Of a DNA stretch of 64,000 nucleotides, positions 41,568 to 50,486 are shown one piece after another. The stretch spans positions 1 to 64,000 of the forward strand of contig CABIKM010000022.1 in assembly GCA_902196205.1 (NCBI GenBank). Direction: 5' to 3'. A program made the position numbers and the translations under genes. This DNA comes from Candidatus Methylomirabilis lanthanidiphila. Lineage in GTDB: Bacteria; Methylomirabilota; Methylomirabilia; Methylomirabilales; Methylomirabilaceae. Numbering within the stretch: position 1 is the first letter of the stretch; the number at the start of each line of letters is the position of its first letter. Under the pieces are notes generated by a model that worked only from the letters and a program-made list of their open reading frames with translations, did no database searches and was not told the DNA's origin.

Positions 41568-43130
41568 TCAGGCGCTTGGGGGGCCCAGCGGCAACCGGAC
41601 CGTAAAGGTGCTCCCATGGCCTTCTCCTGCTGATGTCGCCCAGATCGATCCCCCATGCAACTCAACAAGTTGCTTCGTCAACGCAAGACCCAGTCCCGCG
41701 CCCTGAAACTGTTTCGTAAGCGCGGGCTCGAGTTGCGTAAACATCCGGAAGAGTTTGGCGAGGTCTTCAGCCTTGATCCCGATCCCGGTATCCGCTACAG
41801 CGATATCGACGAAATCATCAGGGTGAACCGTGGAGGGTGAAGCGTGGAGGGAATCTGCGCTCGACGCTCGACGCTCGACGCTCGACGCTCGTCTGACGGT
41901 AACGCTGATCCGCCCCTCTGTCGGCGTAAACTTGACGGCATTTGAAAGCAGATTGTAGAGGATCTGCTTGAAGCGTGTGGGATCGGCTTTGATGATCGGC
42001 ATATCTTGGTCCATTGAGACTTCGAGCGCCTGCTGCTTCTGCTCGGCCTGCGGACGGACAGCGTACACAGCGGCCTCGATGGCCTCACGGAGAGGGAACG
42101 GTTGGAGTTGAAGCTCGACCTTACCCGCCTCAACCTTGGTAAGATCGAGAAGATCGTTGATCAGTGAGAGGAGGTGCTGTCCACTTGTAATAATATTCCG
42201 CGTAAATCGTGTCTGCATCTCGTTTAAGGAACCGACGGAAGCCTCTTGAAGCAGCCACGCAAAGCCGATGACTGAGTTCAACGGCGTTCGAAGTTCGTGT
42301 GACATATTGGAGAGGAATAACGACTTATGACGAGAGGCCTCCTCAGTCTGCTCAAGCGCCGCCTGCAGTTGCCGCGTGCGCTGCTCAACTGTGGCCTCGA
42401 GGTGATCCTGCGCTTCTTGCAGGGCTGTATCGCGACGCTGGATCTGGGTCAACATCTCGTTGAACCCGGCGATCAATTGGCCCAATTCATCCCGATACGT
42501 TCCGGGAACTCGGACGGAATAGTCTTGTTTCTCTGAGACCATTGCCACGCTATGCGCGAGGCTGACAATCGGCTCGGAGATCACACCCTCAAGCCTTGAA
42601 GCCAGCATCAATGCGACCAGAGAAGAGGCCAGCAACACACCAAGAACGATCAGCGCGCCGACCTGCAGCCGAGTATACACCTCTCGCGTGTCCGCCTGGA
42701 TATACAGCGTCCCGATCCTCTCCCGATCAAGGACGATCTGGTGAAATACGACGAAGCGACCACGCTCTAATCGACTGCCGTCCGCCCCCGGTCCGACCGG
42801 AATCGCGTCGTTCTCTTGATGCTGCGGGCGGTACGCGGTAAAGATGGACCCCGATTTTGTGTAGATGGCCGCCGACAGAATCCGCGAGTCCTGCCGCAAT
42901 GCGGAAAGTGTCTCGTTTGCTGCCTTCGGATCATTGAACGCCAGAGCGGCTGCGCTATTCGCGCCGATGACGTCGGCCAGACTCATCAGTTCACGGGTCG
43001 TGACCGAGCGGTAGACCACCAGCCCATAGATGACAAGGGTGATGCCGGTCAGCGAGAGCGCGACACTCGTGGTGAGCATCGTGATGCGCCTCAGTTTCTT
43101 TTGAATCGGGACGTCCCGGAACAGACTCAT
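41568..43130 (-). CDS. CHASE8-type sensor histidine kinase
   Basis: An N-terminal helix, a CHASE8-like extracytoplasmic domain (ELMSLADVIGANSAAALAFN), a second helix, HAMP, coiled coil, H-box FLSNMSHELRTPLNSVIGFA, N-box LYNLLSNAVKFTP, G1 VADTGIGI and G2 GAGLGLALTKQL make a complete kinase. The HATPase domain carries an in-frame insert of about 28 residues (RRASSVERRASSADS..., then TVHPDDF) encoded by a heptanucleotide repeat and flanking repeats. The gene adjoins yfiR-like and TonB-receptor genes, a recurrent grouping in which YfiR-type proteins regulate the membrane sensor. Confidence 0.9.
   Translation of the reverse strand: MSLFRDVPIQKKLRRITMLTTSVALSLTGITLVIYGLVVYRSVTTRELMSLADVIGANSAAALAFNDPKAANETLSALRQDSRILSAAIYTKSGSIFTAYRPQHQENDAIPVGPGADGSRLERGRFVVFHQIVLDRERIGTLYIQADTREVYTRLQVGALIVLGVLLASSLVALMLASRLEGVISEPIVSLAHSVAMVSEKQDYSVRVPGTYRDELGQLIAGFNEMLTQIQRRDTALQEAQDHLEATVEQRTRQLQAALEQTEEASRHKSLFLSNMSHELRTPLNSVIGFAWLLQEASVGSLNEMQTRFTRNIITSGQHLLSLINDLLDLTKVEAGKVELQLQPFPLREAIEAAVYAVRPQAEQKQQALEVSMDQDMPIIKADPTRFKQILYNLLSNAVKFTPTEGRISVTVRRASSVERRASSADSLHASPSTVHPDDFVDIAVADTGIGIKAEDLAKLFRMFTQLEPALTKQFQGAGLGLALTKQLVELHGGSIWATSAGEGHGSTFTVRLPLGPPSA
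41859..41892. repeat. Heptanucleotide GCTCGAC array inside a kinase gene
   Basis: Nearly five tandem copies of GCTCGAC lie within the ATP-binding domain coding region, and two imperfect copies of a GTGGAGGGTGAA motif lie just before it. The length keeps the reading frame. Confidence 0.85.
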
Positions 43131-43131
43131 A

Positions 43132-43701
43132 TCATCGTTCCTCCGGCACGATCCGCGCCAACCTGAGCAGATGCGAGCTGATCTGCAGGTTCGCCCTCTC
43201 AGCAGTACCTACATTGATTTCAAACTGAATCTTGTCCTCAACGGTGATGAGTGTAATCATCCCACCGCGCCGCGCAAACCCGCTGATATCGCTGACCGTT
43301 AATGTGCTGGTCCCTTTGAGCCGCTCCAGAATCGCCGCCAGGCGGCTTTCCATGGTAGGGCTGATATACAGGATATGGCAGAACTCTAACTCCTCCGGCG
43401 TCTTAAACCGTTTGACTGCTACCCGGCGGCCCTTCGTCTCTTTGCCCTCGATCGATTGGACCGCACTGACCATGGGACCGCCGTCGACCACTCCAATACA
43501 GATCGTGTATTGGTTATTATGGAAGGCCTGCGGCGGCCACTCGACGAACTTGGAGAACTGATAGAGAACTGCGGCCTTGACCTGATATTCCAGGGACGGC
43601 GACTGCGCATAGGCGCTATGAGAATAGAGCCCGTCTACGCCACCTGTCATCGACAGCAGGCAGACCACAATCACGCATATATGAACACGCCGCCCGATCA
43701 A
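43132..43701 (-). CDS. YfiR family (DUF4154) periplasmic protein
   Basis: A signal peptide (ICVIVVCLLSMTGGVDG) precedes the YfiR core: EYQVKAAVLYQFSKFVEWPP, ICIGVVDGGP, CHILYISPTMESR and VSDISGFARRGGMITLI. YfiR proteins restrain a partner membrane sensor from the periplasm. Here the partner is probably the CHASE8 kinase, whose gene begins one base downstream. Confidence 0.88.
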   Translation of the reverse strand: MIGRRVHICVIVVCLLSMTGGVDGLYSHSAYAQSPSLEYQVKAAVLYQFSKFVEWPPQAFHNNQYTICIGVVDGGPMVSAVQSIEGKETKGRRVAVKRFKTPEELEFCHILYISPTMESRLAAILERLKGTSTLTVSDISGFARRGGMITLITVEDKIQFEINVGTAERANLQISSHLLRLARIVPEER

Positions 43702-43704
43702 CGG

Positions 43705-45813
43705 TCAGAACCGCCAGGAGGCCTGCACGTAGGCGCTGCGCTGCACCTCCAGAGGCTTGACAGGCACGCCGAAGATGCTGCCCCACTCCGGGTGGCGATT
43801 ATCCAGGAGGTTCTGACCGACCAGACTCAGATCGAATGCCGGAGTCGGCCGCCACCCCAGACGAAGATCGAGCCGCACATAACTCGGGACCGAGGGGACC
43901 AGATTCGGCAATCGATCAACAAAGAAGGCCGCCGCATCCAACTGGAGGTGCCAGGGCAGGTCCAGAAGGGAGCGTACCTGCACCTGATGACGAGGCGAAC
44001 GTCGTTCGTCGGCTATCGGTTCGACGCTGGTCCGATCTGGGTGAAGCTCGATTTTCAGATAGGAGTAGTTGAGGTGCAGTCGCCAGACGCTTAACGGCTG
44101 CCACGTGCTGGCGATCTCCACACCATACGTGTTTCCGGACATCCGATTATCGAATCGAAATGGCAGTACGATGTACGGGGGGCTCGCGCCCAGAGCGGGA
44201 ATGGGCGTCCCCGGTTCGGCCGTCCTCAGGTTGTCATAGATCGTATAGAAGCCGGCCAGATCGACCGAGAGCCATTCGACCGGCTGCACGCGATACCCCA
44301 GCTCAAACGCCAGCAACTCCTCAGAGGTAAAGTCGGAATTGCCAGAGGTTTGGACGAGCATTGTCGCGTCAATCGGTCCGACGGAGCCAGGAAACGCGGC
44401 TGTGTTGTTTCGAACATCCCGCTCGAATCTGGCGGGCGTCCTAACCGCCCGCGAGACGGCCGCCCATACCCGATTCCAGGTATTCGGCGAGTAGACCAGT
44501 CGAGCGTTCGGCTGTACCTCGAAGCCGGAGTACGAGTTATGCTCAAACTTTGACCCGAGGGTCAGCGTCAGTCGATCGGGCATCAAGGTGACCTGGTCCT
44601 GAATAAAGCCGCTCACCAGATGATCGGTCCTGCGGCGGGGCGTGAAGGCCAACGAGGGGCTATCTATGTCATCCAGGTCATCGATCGTCACACGTGTTCC
44701 CACGCCCCACATGAGATCATGGCGCGTCCCGACAGGAAAGCGGTATTGAAACTCAAGGTCGACCGTATCCCTCGTCTCGCCAAACAGGAGTTCATCCCGA
44801 TGAGTCCTGTCGTAGTAAAACTGGAGGCTGGTCTCTCTCCGATCGGCCGTCCGATGTCTCCAGCGTGTGAGGAGATTGCCCCCCGCAAAGTCGTCCCGGC
44901 TGTCGAGGGCGGCTGAGAACGGGGGGAGGAGCGAGGGCACCGTCAGCGTCTGGCCGAAGTCGCCCTTGTACAGATCACCCTGGACCGTCACCGTATCACG
45001 GGTGGACGGCTCCCAGTCGAGTCGGAAGCCCCCGCGGTATGTTCGCCAATCATCGATCCCCTCACGGCCGGTAGCGCTGACCAGGTTATCGCGATTTGCA
45101 TACTTGAAGTAGCCACGATAGAAGAGATTCTCTCCGACCCGTCCCCCGTAGCGCGTCCCCACGAATCCGCGCTCCTCGCTCCCTCCTCCGACCTCGATGT
45201 AGCCTCCCTGGGTCGCCTTCGCCTGTTTGGTAATGACGTTGATCACGCCATTGACCGCGTTCGCGCCCCAGAGGGTCCCGCCGGGACCGCGGACGACCTC
45301 GATCCGGTCGATATCCTCGAGGAGGGTGTCCTGCGCGTCCCAGAAAACCCCGGCAAACAGCGGCGTGTAGACGCTCCGTCCATCGATGAGGACTAGGAGC
45401 TTGTTTGAAAAAGTCGCATTAAAGCCGCGCGCCGAGATCGCCCATCGATTTGCGCCGAACTGGGCTACCTCGACGCCGGGCGCCAGACGCAGCGCCTCCG
45501 GGATACTCTTCATACCCGCGCGGCGGATATCCTCTCCGGTGATGACAAAGACAGCCGCAGCGCTGTCCCACAGCGGCTCCTCCTTCTTGGAGGCCGATGT
45601 AATCTCGATGGTCATCAACTGTTCGAGCGTCAGTTCCGTGAGATCCGGCGGGTGATTGATGGCCGCGCCGACGGTGGGAGCCCACTTGATGATCAGGAAC
45701 GTCGTCAGCGCCAGAGTCCAGGCGGCGCCGACCATACGCTGAATCCATGGACCGATCCAACGCCTGGCTCGCTCCTGCGGTATTCGTCTATACCCGGTCA
45801 TGCGCACCTCCAA
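43705..45813 (-). CDS. TonB-dependent outer-membrane receptor
   Basis: The plug domain has ITSASKKEEPLWDSAAAVFV, IPEALRLAPGVEVAQFGANR, FNATFSNKLLVLIDGRSVYT and VIRGPGG-like VVRGPGGTLWGANAVNGVIN. The rest is a 22-strand-type barrel ending in a final strand with terminal Phe (QASWRF). Length is 702 residues. The ligand is unknown. It is first in a four-gene block with yfiR, the kinase and the response regulator. Confidence 0.9.
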   Translation of the reverse strand: MEVRMTGYRRIPQERARRWIGPWIQRMVGAAWTLALTTFLIIKWAPTVGAAINHPPDLTELTLEQLMTIEITSASKKEEPLWDSAAAVFVITGEDIRRAGMKSIPEALRLAPGVEVAQFGANRWAISARGFNATFSNKLLVLIDGRSVYTPLFAGVFWDAQDTLLEDIDRIEVVRGPGGTLWGANAVNGVINVITKQAKATQGGYIEVGGGSEERGFVGTRYGGRVGENLFYRGYFKYANRDNLVSATGREGIDDWRTYRGGFRLDWEPSTRDTVTVQGDLYKGDFGQTLTVPSLLPPFSAALDSRDDFAGGNLLTRWRHRTADRRETSLQFYYDRTHRDELLFGETRDTVDLEFQYRFPVGTRHDLMWGVGTRVTIDDLDDIDSPSLAFTPRRRTDHLVSGFIQDQVTLMPDRLTLTLGSKFEHNSYSGFEVQPNARLVYSPNTWNRVWAAVSRAVRTPARFERDVRNNTAAFPGSVGPIDATMLVQTSGNSDFTSEELLAFELGYRVQPVEWLSVDLAGFYTIYDNLRTAEPGTPIPALGASPPYIVLPFRFDNRMSGNTYGVEIASTWQPLSVWRLHLNYSYLKIELHPDRTSVEPIADERRSPRHQVQVRSLLDLPWHLQLDAAAFFVDRLPNLVPSVPSYVRLDLRLGWRPTPAFDLSLVGQNLLDNRHPEWGSIFGVPVKPLEVQRSAYVQASWRF

Positions 45814-45940
45814 TAGCCGCGACAGCGTCTCATTGTGAGATCGGCCTCAGCGCCCTCCTTCGATCAATATTCTGCACAATCCGGAGTGCGGGAGCAATCG
45901 GTATGCTCTTCTCTGTGCCGTCACCATTAACAAGGAGAAA

Positions 45941-45993
45941 TAAGACAATAGGGTGTTCATACCTACGATGTCAAATATTTTCTAATTGTCTTA
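45941..45993 (-). promoter_or_regulatory. Candidate promoter with flanking inverted repeat for the TonB-receptor block
   Basis: On the minus strand TTGACA (45974-45969) and TATTGT (45950-45945) are 18 bases apart. A perfect nine-base inverted repeat, TAAGACAAT at 45941-45949 and ATTGTCTTA at 45985-45993, brackets them, so one arm covers the -10 and the other lies upstream of the -35. This may be a looping operator. The rest of the 328-base gap (45814-46141) holds nothing else I recognise. Confidence 0.5.
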
Positions 45994-46141
45994 TACGGTC
46001 CACAATCGTGGCTTGATCTGCAATATTGACATGGTCGGCGCACAGGATGCGATGCCTGGACGGTCGGCGCGCTACGTCAGAATGAGGCGGATTCGGATAG
46101 CTTGTCGGCAGGCGGATTGGCTGTTGCGGGCGGCGCTCAGG

Positions 46142-46522
46142 TCAGCGGCGCGTCTCGTTCTGATGCGTCACGGTAATCATCGTGTGGATGCCGCCGCGGA
46201 CGTAGAAGTCGGCGACGAGCTTCATGAAGCGAGGGCGGCAGGCCTTGACGAGGTCGTCCATGATCCGGTTTGTGACGGCCTCGTGAAAGTGACCTTCATT
46301 TCGGAAGGACCAGAGGTAGAGCTTCAGCGACTTCAACTCAATGCACAATCGGTCCGGGACATAGCTGAGCGTCAGGGTTGCGAAATCGGGCTGGCCGGTC
46401 TTCGGGCAGAGACAGGTAAACTCGGGGCAGGTCATCTGAATCTCGTAATCGCGCCCCGGTTCAGGATTGGGAAACGTCTCAAGCGCTTTCGACGGTTGCG
46501 TGGGCATGGTTGTTACCCGCAA
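46142..46522 (-). CDS. queF: NADPH-dependent 7-cyano-7-deazaguanine reductase (unimodular QueF)
   Basis: QueF reduces preQ0 to preQ1 in queuosine synthesis. The motif [17 protein letters not shown] contains the catalytic cysteine and the Asp, and [18 protein letters not shown] contains the NADPH/substrate residues. Length of 126 residues fits the short type I enzyme. No other queuosine genes or preQ1 riboswitch are visible nearby. Confidence 0.93.
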   Translation of the reverse strand: MRVTTMPTQPSKALETFPNPEPGRDYEIQMTCPEFTCLCPKTGQPDFATLTLSYVPDRLCIELKSLKLYLWSFRNEGHFHEAVTNRIMDDLVKACRPRFMKLVADFYVRGGIHTMITVTHQNETRR

Positions 46523-46589
46523 TTATAGAAAGATCCTGCGCCGTAGCAAGGTATTTTGTCGGTCCTCATGCGCCGCACCTCGCACCTTA

Positions 46590-46640
46590 CCCCCAAATCT
46601 CCCCAACCCCCCTTTGATAAAGGGGGGCGAGGGGGGATTT
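46590..46640. repeat. Dispersed C-run/G-run palindrome, copy 1
   Basis: CCCCCC-TTTGATAAA-GGGGGG forms the core, with CCCAAATCTCCCC on one side and GGGGGGATTT on the other. A second copy lies inverted at 52360-52401. It could also fold as a bidirectional hairpin between queF and the zinc-ribbon regulator gene. Confidence 0.7.
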
Positions 46641-46920
46641 ACTCTATTCGGAAACGCTGGGGGAGGAGATGCTCGTTCTTGCATTGCGGGCACCGCGACG
46701 GATCGCTGAACCTTGCGCGCCCTTTGAAGCGATAGCCACAATGATCACAGGTCGGGGGATAGATGACTAGACGGGATGGTGGCGCTACAGAGCGGGTGAT
46801 ATGTTCGAGGTCATCGATGATAATTTTCCTGGGCACCACAAAGTTTCTCGCCAACTCATCCAGCGTCCACTCGCCGTCTCGAAGCATTGCCATGATCTCC
46901 TGCCGCCGCGTCATTTCCAT
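46639..46920 (-). CDS. HTH/zinc-ribbon transcriptional regulator
   Basis: A short winged-helix part (EIMAMLRDGEWTLDELARNF, then VPRKIIIDDLEHI) is followed by a zinc ribbon with CDHCGYRF and CPQCKNE. Such ArsR-like HTH plus ribbon proteins occur in bacteria and archaea, with unknown targets. ATG 46920 gives a 93-residue protein starting MEMTRRQEIM. Confidence 0.78.
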   Translation of the reverse strand: MEMTRRQEIMAMLRDGEWTLDELARNFVVPRKIIIDDLEHITRSVAPPSRLVIYPPTCDHCGYRFKGRARFSDPSRCPQCKNEHLLPQRFRIE

Positions 46921-46991
46921 CGCACGCACTCCCCAAGGACAGGGTATAGGGTATGGGGTAAAGGATTGAACCTTGAACCTTGCACGTTGCA

Positions 46992-49900
46992 CTACCTATC
47001 TTCGGATGGCGTCCGCCCATTGCCGACCTTTGAAAACCCGGGCGCCGGCTTCGGCCGCCGCCACGCCCACAGACGAAACTCGTACAACCTCGAAATCGCT
47101 CTGAGGCCGCGGAGATCGTCGAAGTAGGAGTAGATGACCGGTGTCACCAGCAGCGTGATCACGAGGCACAGCGTCTGTCCGCCGACGACCGCCGTGGCGA
47201 GTGACGCCCTGGTAGCGGCACCGTCGCCTTTGCCTAAGGCGACCGGCAACATCCCCGCAATGATGGCAAGCGTCGTCATCAGAATCGGCCGAAACCGCGC
47301 CCGGTCGGCCTCCAGTTGCGCCTCGTAGCGCGGCATTCCTCTCCCCCGCAGCACATTCGTAAAATCGACCTGGAGGATCGCATTCTTTTTGACCACCCCC
47401 ATAAGGAGGAACAGCCCCATAACGGCGTAGATATTCAGCGTCTGGCCCGCGGCCAGGAGACTGACGAGACCGAAGGGAATCGACAGGAACATCGAGACCA
47501 TAATGGTGATCGGATGGATGAAACTCTCGAATTGCGCTGCGAGAACCATGTAGATGAACACAATAGAGAGGACAAAGGCAATAGCAAAGTTGTAGAACGC
47601 CTCGGCCATCAACTTGCCGCGGCCAAGATATGCGGTCGAATAGCCGGCAGGCATCCCGATCGCGTTGACAGCCGCATCCGCCTGGGAGGTCGCCTCCCCG
47701 AGAGCCATCTGATAGAGATTCGCCTGAACCGTGATCTGTCGCTCTTGAGCATAGCGGTCGATCTGGGCCGGCGCCCGCCCCGCATTGAGCGTCACAATAT
47801 TGTTCAGCTTGACCAGCCGGCCGGCGGCAGTCGGTACCGTCAGATCCGAAATGACAGAGGCGTCTTTCCGATAGTCGTCCTTCAGCCGCAGACGGACGTC
47901 ATACTGCTCACCGCCTTCCCGGTAGAAACCGACCTTTTCCCCGCCTACCATTGTTCGGAGCGTCAGCGCGATATCCTCCGCCCTGATCCCAAGATCCGAC
48001 GCCTTCTGCCGGTCGATGCGGACCTGGACCTCTGGCCGTCGCTGGGCCTGGCCCGTATCCACATCCACAAATCCAGGGATCGCCGTCAGGCGCTTGATAA
48101 GGAGTTGCGCGTAGTGATCGAGCTGTTGCAGGTCCGGGCCGCGCAACACGAGGTTAAACGGCGTCTGCTTGAAACCGCCGCCCGAGATCAGGTTAATCTG
48201 CTGTACGCTGATTCTCAGGTCCGGGTAGCTGGCAAACATTCGGCGGACCTCCTGCATGATCGTCTGCTGCGACCGTGTCCGCTGTCGCAGGTGGGTAATT
48301 CCCACATAAATCGAGGCATCGGTGATATTCGCCCGATCCTTCCCTCGTACGCCGATGGTGGTGAACAGATGCTCTACCTCTGGAATAGTCCCCAGATCCG
48401 CCTCCAGCCGACGGAGGATGGCGTCACTCCGGTCGAGCGAGGAGCCCGGCGGCGTCTCCACAGTTACCTCGAATTCGCTCATGTCGTCGTCGACGACGAA
48501 ATCGGGCTTCATCTGTCTGCCGATCAGGACGGTTGAGAATAAGAGCGCGCCGGCCAGCAGCAAGACCGCCGCCCGGTGGTTCAGACACCAGACGAGCAGC
48601 CAATCGTAGTAGCGCTCCAGCACGGCATAGAGGTGCGTCACCTTCGATCCCTGATCGCGTTGTGGATGTCCGGTACGGCTGTCGCCCGTCTCTTCCGGCG
48701 GTTCGATGACACTCACCGCAGACTGAAGCATCCGGGCCGACAGCATCGGCGTGAGGGTAAACGCCACCAGCAGCGAGACCAGGATGGCAAAGGTGGCCGT
48801 CAGTCCAAAACTGTTCCAAAATCGCCCTACGAGCCCACCCATGAACGCCACAGGCAGGAAGATCACCACCAGCGAGAGGGTCGTGGCCATGACCGCCAGA
48901 ACGATCTCCTTCGCGCCGGTCACTGCCGCCTCCATGGGCGGACGCCGTTCCTCTTCCATATGGCGGAAAATGTTCTCCAGCACGATGATAGCGTCATCGA
49001 TCACGATCCCGGTGGACAGGGACAGGCCCAGCATCGTGAGATTGTTCAGGGTAAATCCGGCGATCCGCATGATGGTAAAGGTGGCAATGATCGAGGCGGG
49101 AATCGAGATGGCGGCGATAAACGCCGGCCGCAGGCGCGGGACGAAGACAAAGAGGACCAGGGTGACGGCGATCGACCCGACCACAACCGTCAGCAACAGA
49201 TCGGGATCGCCGTAAAAGAACGCCGCGGCCAGTACGGCCAACAGCCCGCCCAAGGCGGCCTGTTCCCGCCGCGCCAGACGCCCGATGAAAAAGGCCACGA
49301 TCAGGCTCGCCAGCAGCCCGCCCAACAGCAGGTGCTCCTCGACCTCTGCAATCGAACGCTTGATGAACCGCGACGTATCACGCACCACCTGGAACGTGAC
49401 ATCCGGCGGGAGCGTCTGTGTAATCTCGTGCAGCTTGGCCTTGACCCGCTCAACCACAGCCACCGTATTGGTTCCGGACTGCTTCTGAATCAGGAGGGAG
49501 ACGGCGTTTTGGCCGTCGAGTCGAGACAGGGTTCTGGGCTCCTCTTCGCCGTCCAACGCAGCGCCGATGTCCTGAATCCGGACGGGGGCGCCCTTGTAAT
49601 CGGCCACGATCAGGTCGCTGAAGTCGGCGGGCCGCTCGATTCGACCCAGCGTTCGGAGTCCCTGCTCCCGCGTTTGCCAGGTAATGTTGCCTCCGGGGAC
49701 CTCGACGTTCTGGCGCTGAACCGCTGCCTTGATCTGTTGAATTGACAGGTTGTAGGCCTCCAGACGATTGGGATCCGCAACAACTTGAATCTCCCGCTTC
49801 CGGTCGCCGACAAGGGTCACCGCCCCAATATCCTTCACGGATTCAAGTTGCCGCTTGATCCGCTTGTCGGCCAGCTCGGTAATTTCTCGAGCGGAGCGCT

Positions 49901-50336
49901 TGCCGGAGACCACAATCGCCATGATCGGGGAAGAGTCGGGATCGAACTTCTCGATGGCCGGCGCTTCCGTGCCCTGTGGGAACAAGGAGACGACCGTTCC
50001 TACCTTCTCCCGGACATCGTTAGCGGCCTCATCGATCTTCCGCTCCAGGACAAACGTCACAAAGATCTGGGACTGCCCCTCGATGGTGGTCGAGCGCAAC
50101 TCGTCGATCCCATTGATCGTATTGACAGCCTCCTCGATCCGCTTGGTAATGTTGCTCTCGATCTCCTCGGGACTCGCGCCTTCCAGTCTTGTCGTGATCG
50201 TGATGGTAGGCATATCAACCTTCGGAAACACATCGAGCCCCAACTCTCGAAACGATGCCAGTCCCATGACGACGAGAGAGACGATCAGCATCGTGGCGAA
50301 AACAGGCCGTCGAACGCAGATATCAATCAGTGACAT
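46992..50336 (-). CDS. RND efflux transporter permease (AcrB/MdtB, HAE1 family)
   Basis: Twelve membrane helices and two large periplasmic loops in the standard RND order. Landmarks are MSLIDICVRRPVFATMLIVS at the N-terminus, GASPEEIESNITKRIEEAVN, GIVIDDAIIVLENIFRH with the proton-relay aspartates, and GVVKKNAILQVDF in the second half. At 1114 residues it is longer than AcrB, because after helix 2 (about residues 350-405) an extra hydrophobic segment is inserted. The gene follows the adaptor gene with a heptad array in between. Substrates are unknown. Confidence 0.93.
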   Translation of the reverse strand: MSLIDICVRRPVFATMLIVSLVVMGLASFRELGLDVFPKVDMPTITITTRLEGASPEEIESNITKRIEEAVNTINGIDELRSTTIEGQSQIFVTFVLERKIDEAANDVREKVGTVVSLFPQGTEAPAIEKFDPDSSPIMAIVVSGKRSAREITELADKRIKRQLESVKDIGAVTLVGDRKREIQVVADPNRLEAYNLSIQQIKAAVQRQNVEVPGGNITWQTREQGLRTLGRIERPADFSDLIVADYKGAPVRIQDIGAALDGEEEPRTLSRLDGQNAVSLLIQKQSGTNTVAVVERVKAKLHEITQTLPPDVTFQVVRDTSRFIKRSIAEVEEHLLLGGLLASLIVAFFIGRLARREQAALGGLLAVLAAAFFYGDPDLLLTVVVGSIAVTLVLFVFVPRLRPAFIAAISIPASIIATFTIMRIAGFTLNNLTMLGLSLSTGIVIDDAIIVLENIFRHMEEERRPPMEAAVTGAKEIVLAVMATTLSLVVIFLPVAFMGGLVGRFWNSFGLTATFAILVSLLVAFTLTPMLSARMLQSAVSVIEPPEETGDSRTGHPQRDQGSKVTHLYAVLERYYDWLLVWCLNHRAAVLLLAGALLFSTVLIGRQMKPDFVVDDDMSEFEVTVETPPGSSLDRSDAILRRLEADLGTIPEVEHLFTTIGVRGKDRANITDASIYVGITHLRQRTRSQQTIMQEVRRMFASYPDLRISVQQINLISGGGFKQTPFNLVLRGPDLQQLDHYAQLLIKRLTAIPGFVDVDTGQAQRRPEVQVRIDRQKASDLGIRAEDIALTLRTMVGGEKVGFYREGGEQYDVRLRLKDDYRKDASVISDLTVPTAAGRLVKLNNIVTLNAGRAPAQIDRYAQERQITVQANLYQMALGEATSQADAAVNAIGMPAGYSTAYLGRGKLMAEAFYNFAIAFVLSIVFIYMVLAAQFESFIHPITIMVSMFLSIPFGLVSLLAAGQTLNIYAVMGLFLLMGVVKKNAILQVDFTNVLRGRGMPRYEAQLEADRARFRPILMTTLAIIAGMLPVALGKGDGAATRASLATAVVGGQTLCLVITLLVTPVIYSYFDDLRGLRAISRLYEFRLWAWRRPKPAPGFSKVGNGRTPSEDR

Positions 50337-50343
50337 GGCTTAC

Positions 50344-50486
50344 CGTTCAAGGTTCAAGGTTCAAAAGTTCAATGTGCAAAGTTCAATGTGCAAAGTTCAA
50401 TGTTCAAGGTTCGAGGTTCAAGGTTCGAGGTTCAATGTTCAAGGTTCGAGGTTCAAGGTTCGAGGTTCAAGGTTCGAGGTTCAAGG
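50344..50486. repeat. Long degenerate heptanucleotide array
   Basis: About 20 units of GGTTCAA and variants (GGTTCGA, TGTTCAA, AGTTCAA, TGTGCAA) fill nearly the whole spacer between the adaptor and permease genes. The adaptor stop codon lies in the first unit. Frames across the array encode repeating V-Q-G-S-R-F-type peptides and are not genes. Confidence 0.9.

Noticed and set aside
40657-50486. CRISPR array
   Set aside because: The repeats are seven-base tandem units without spacers, and no cas genes are in the window.
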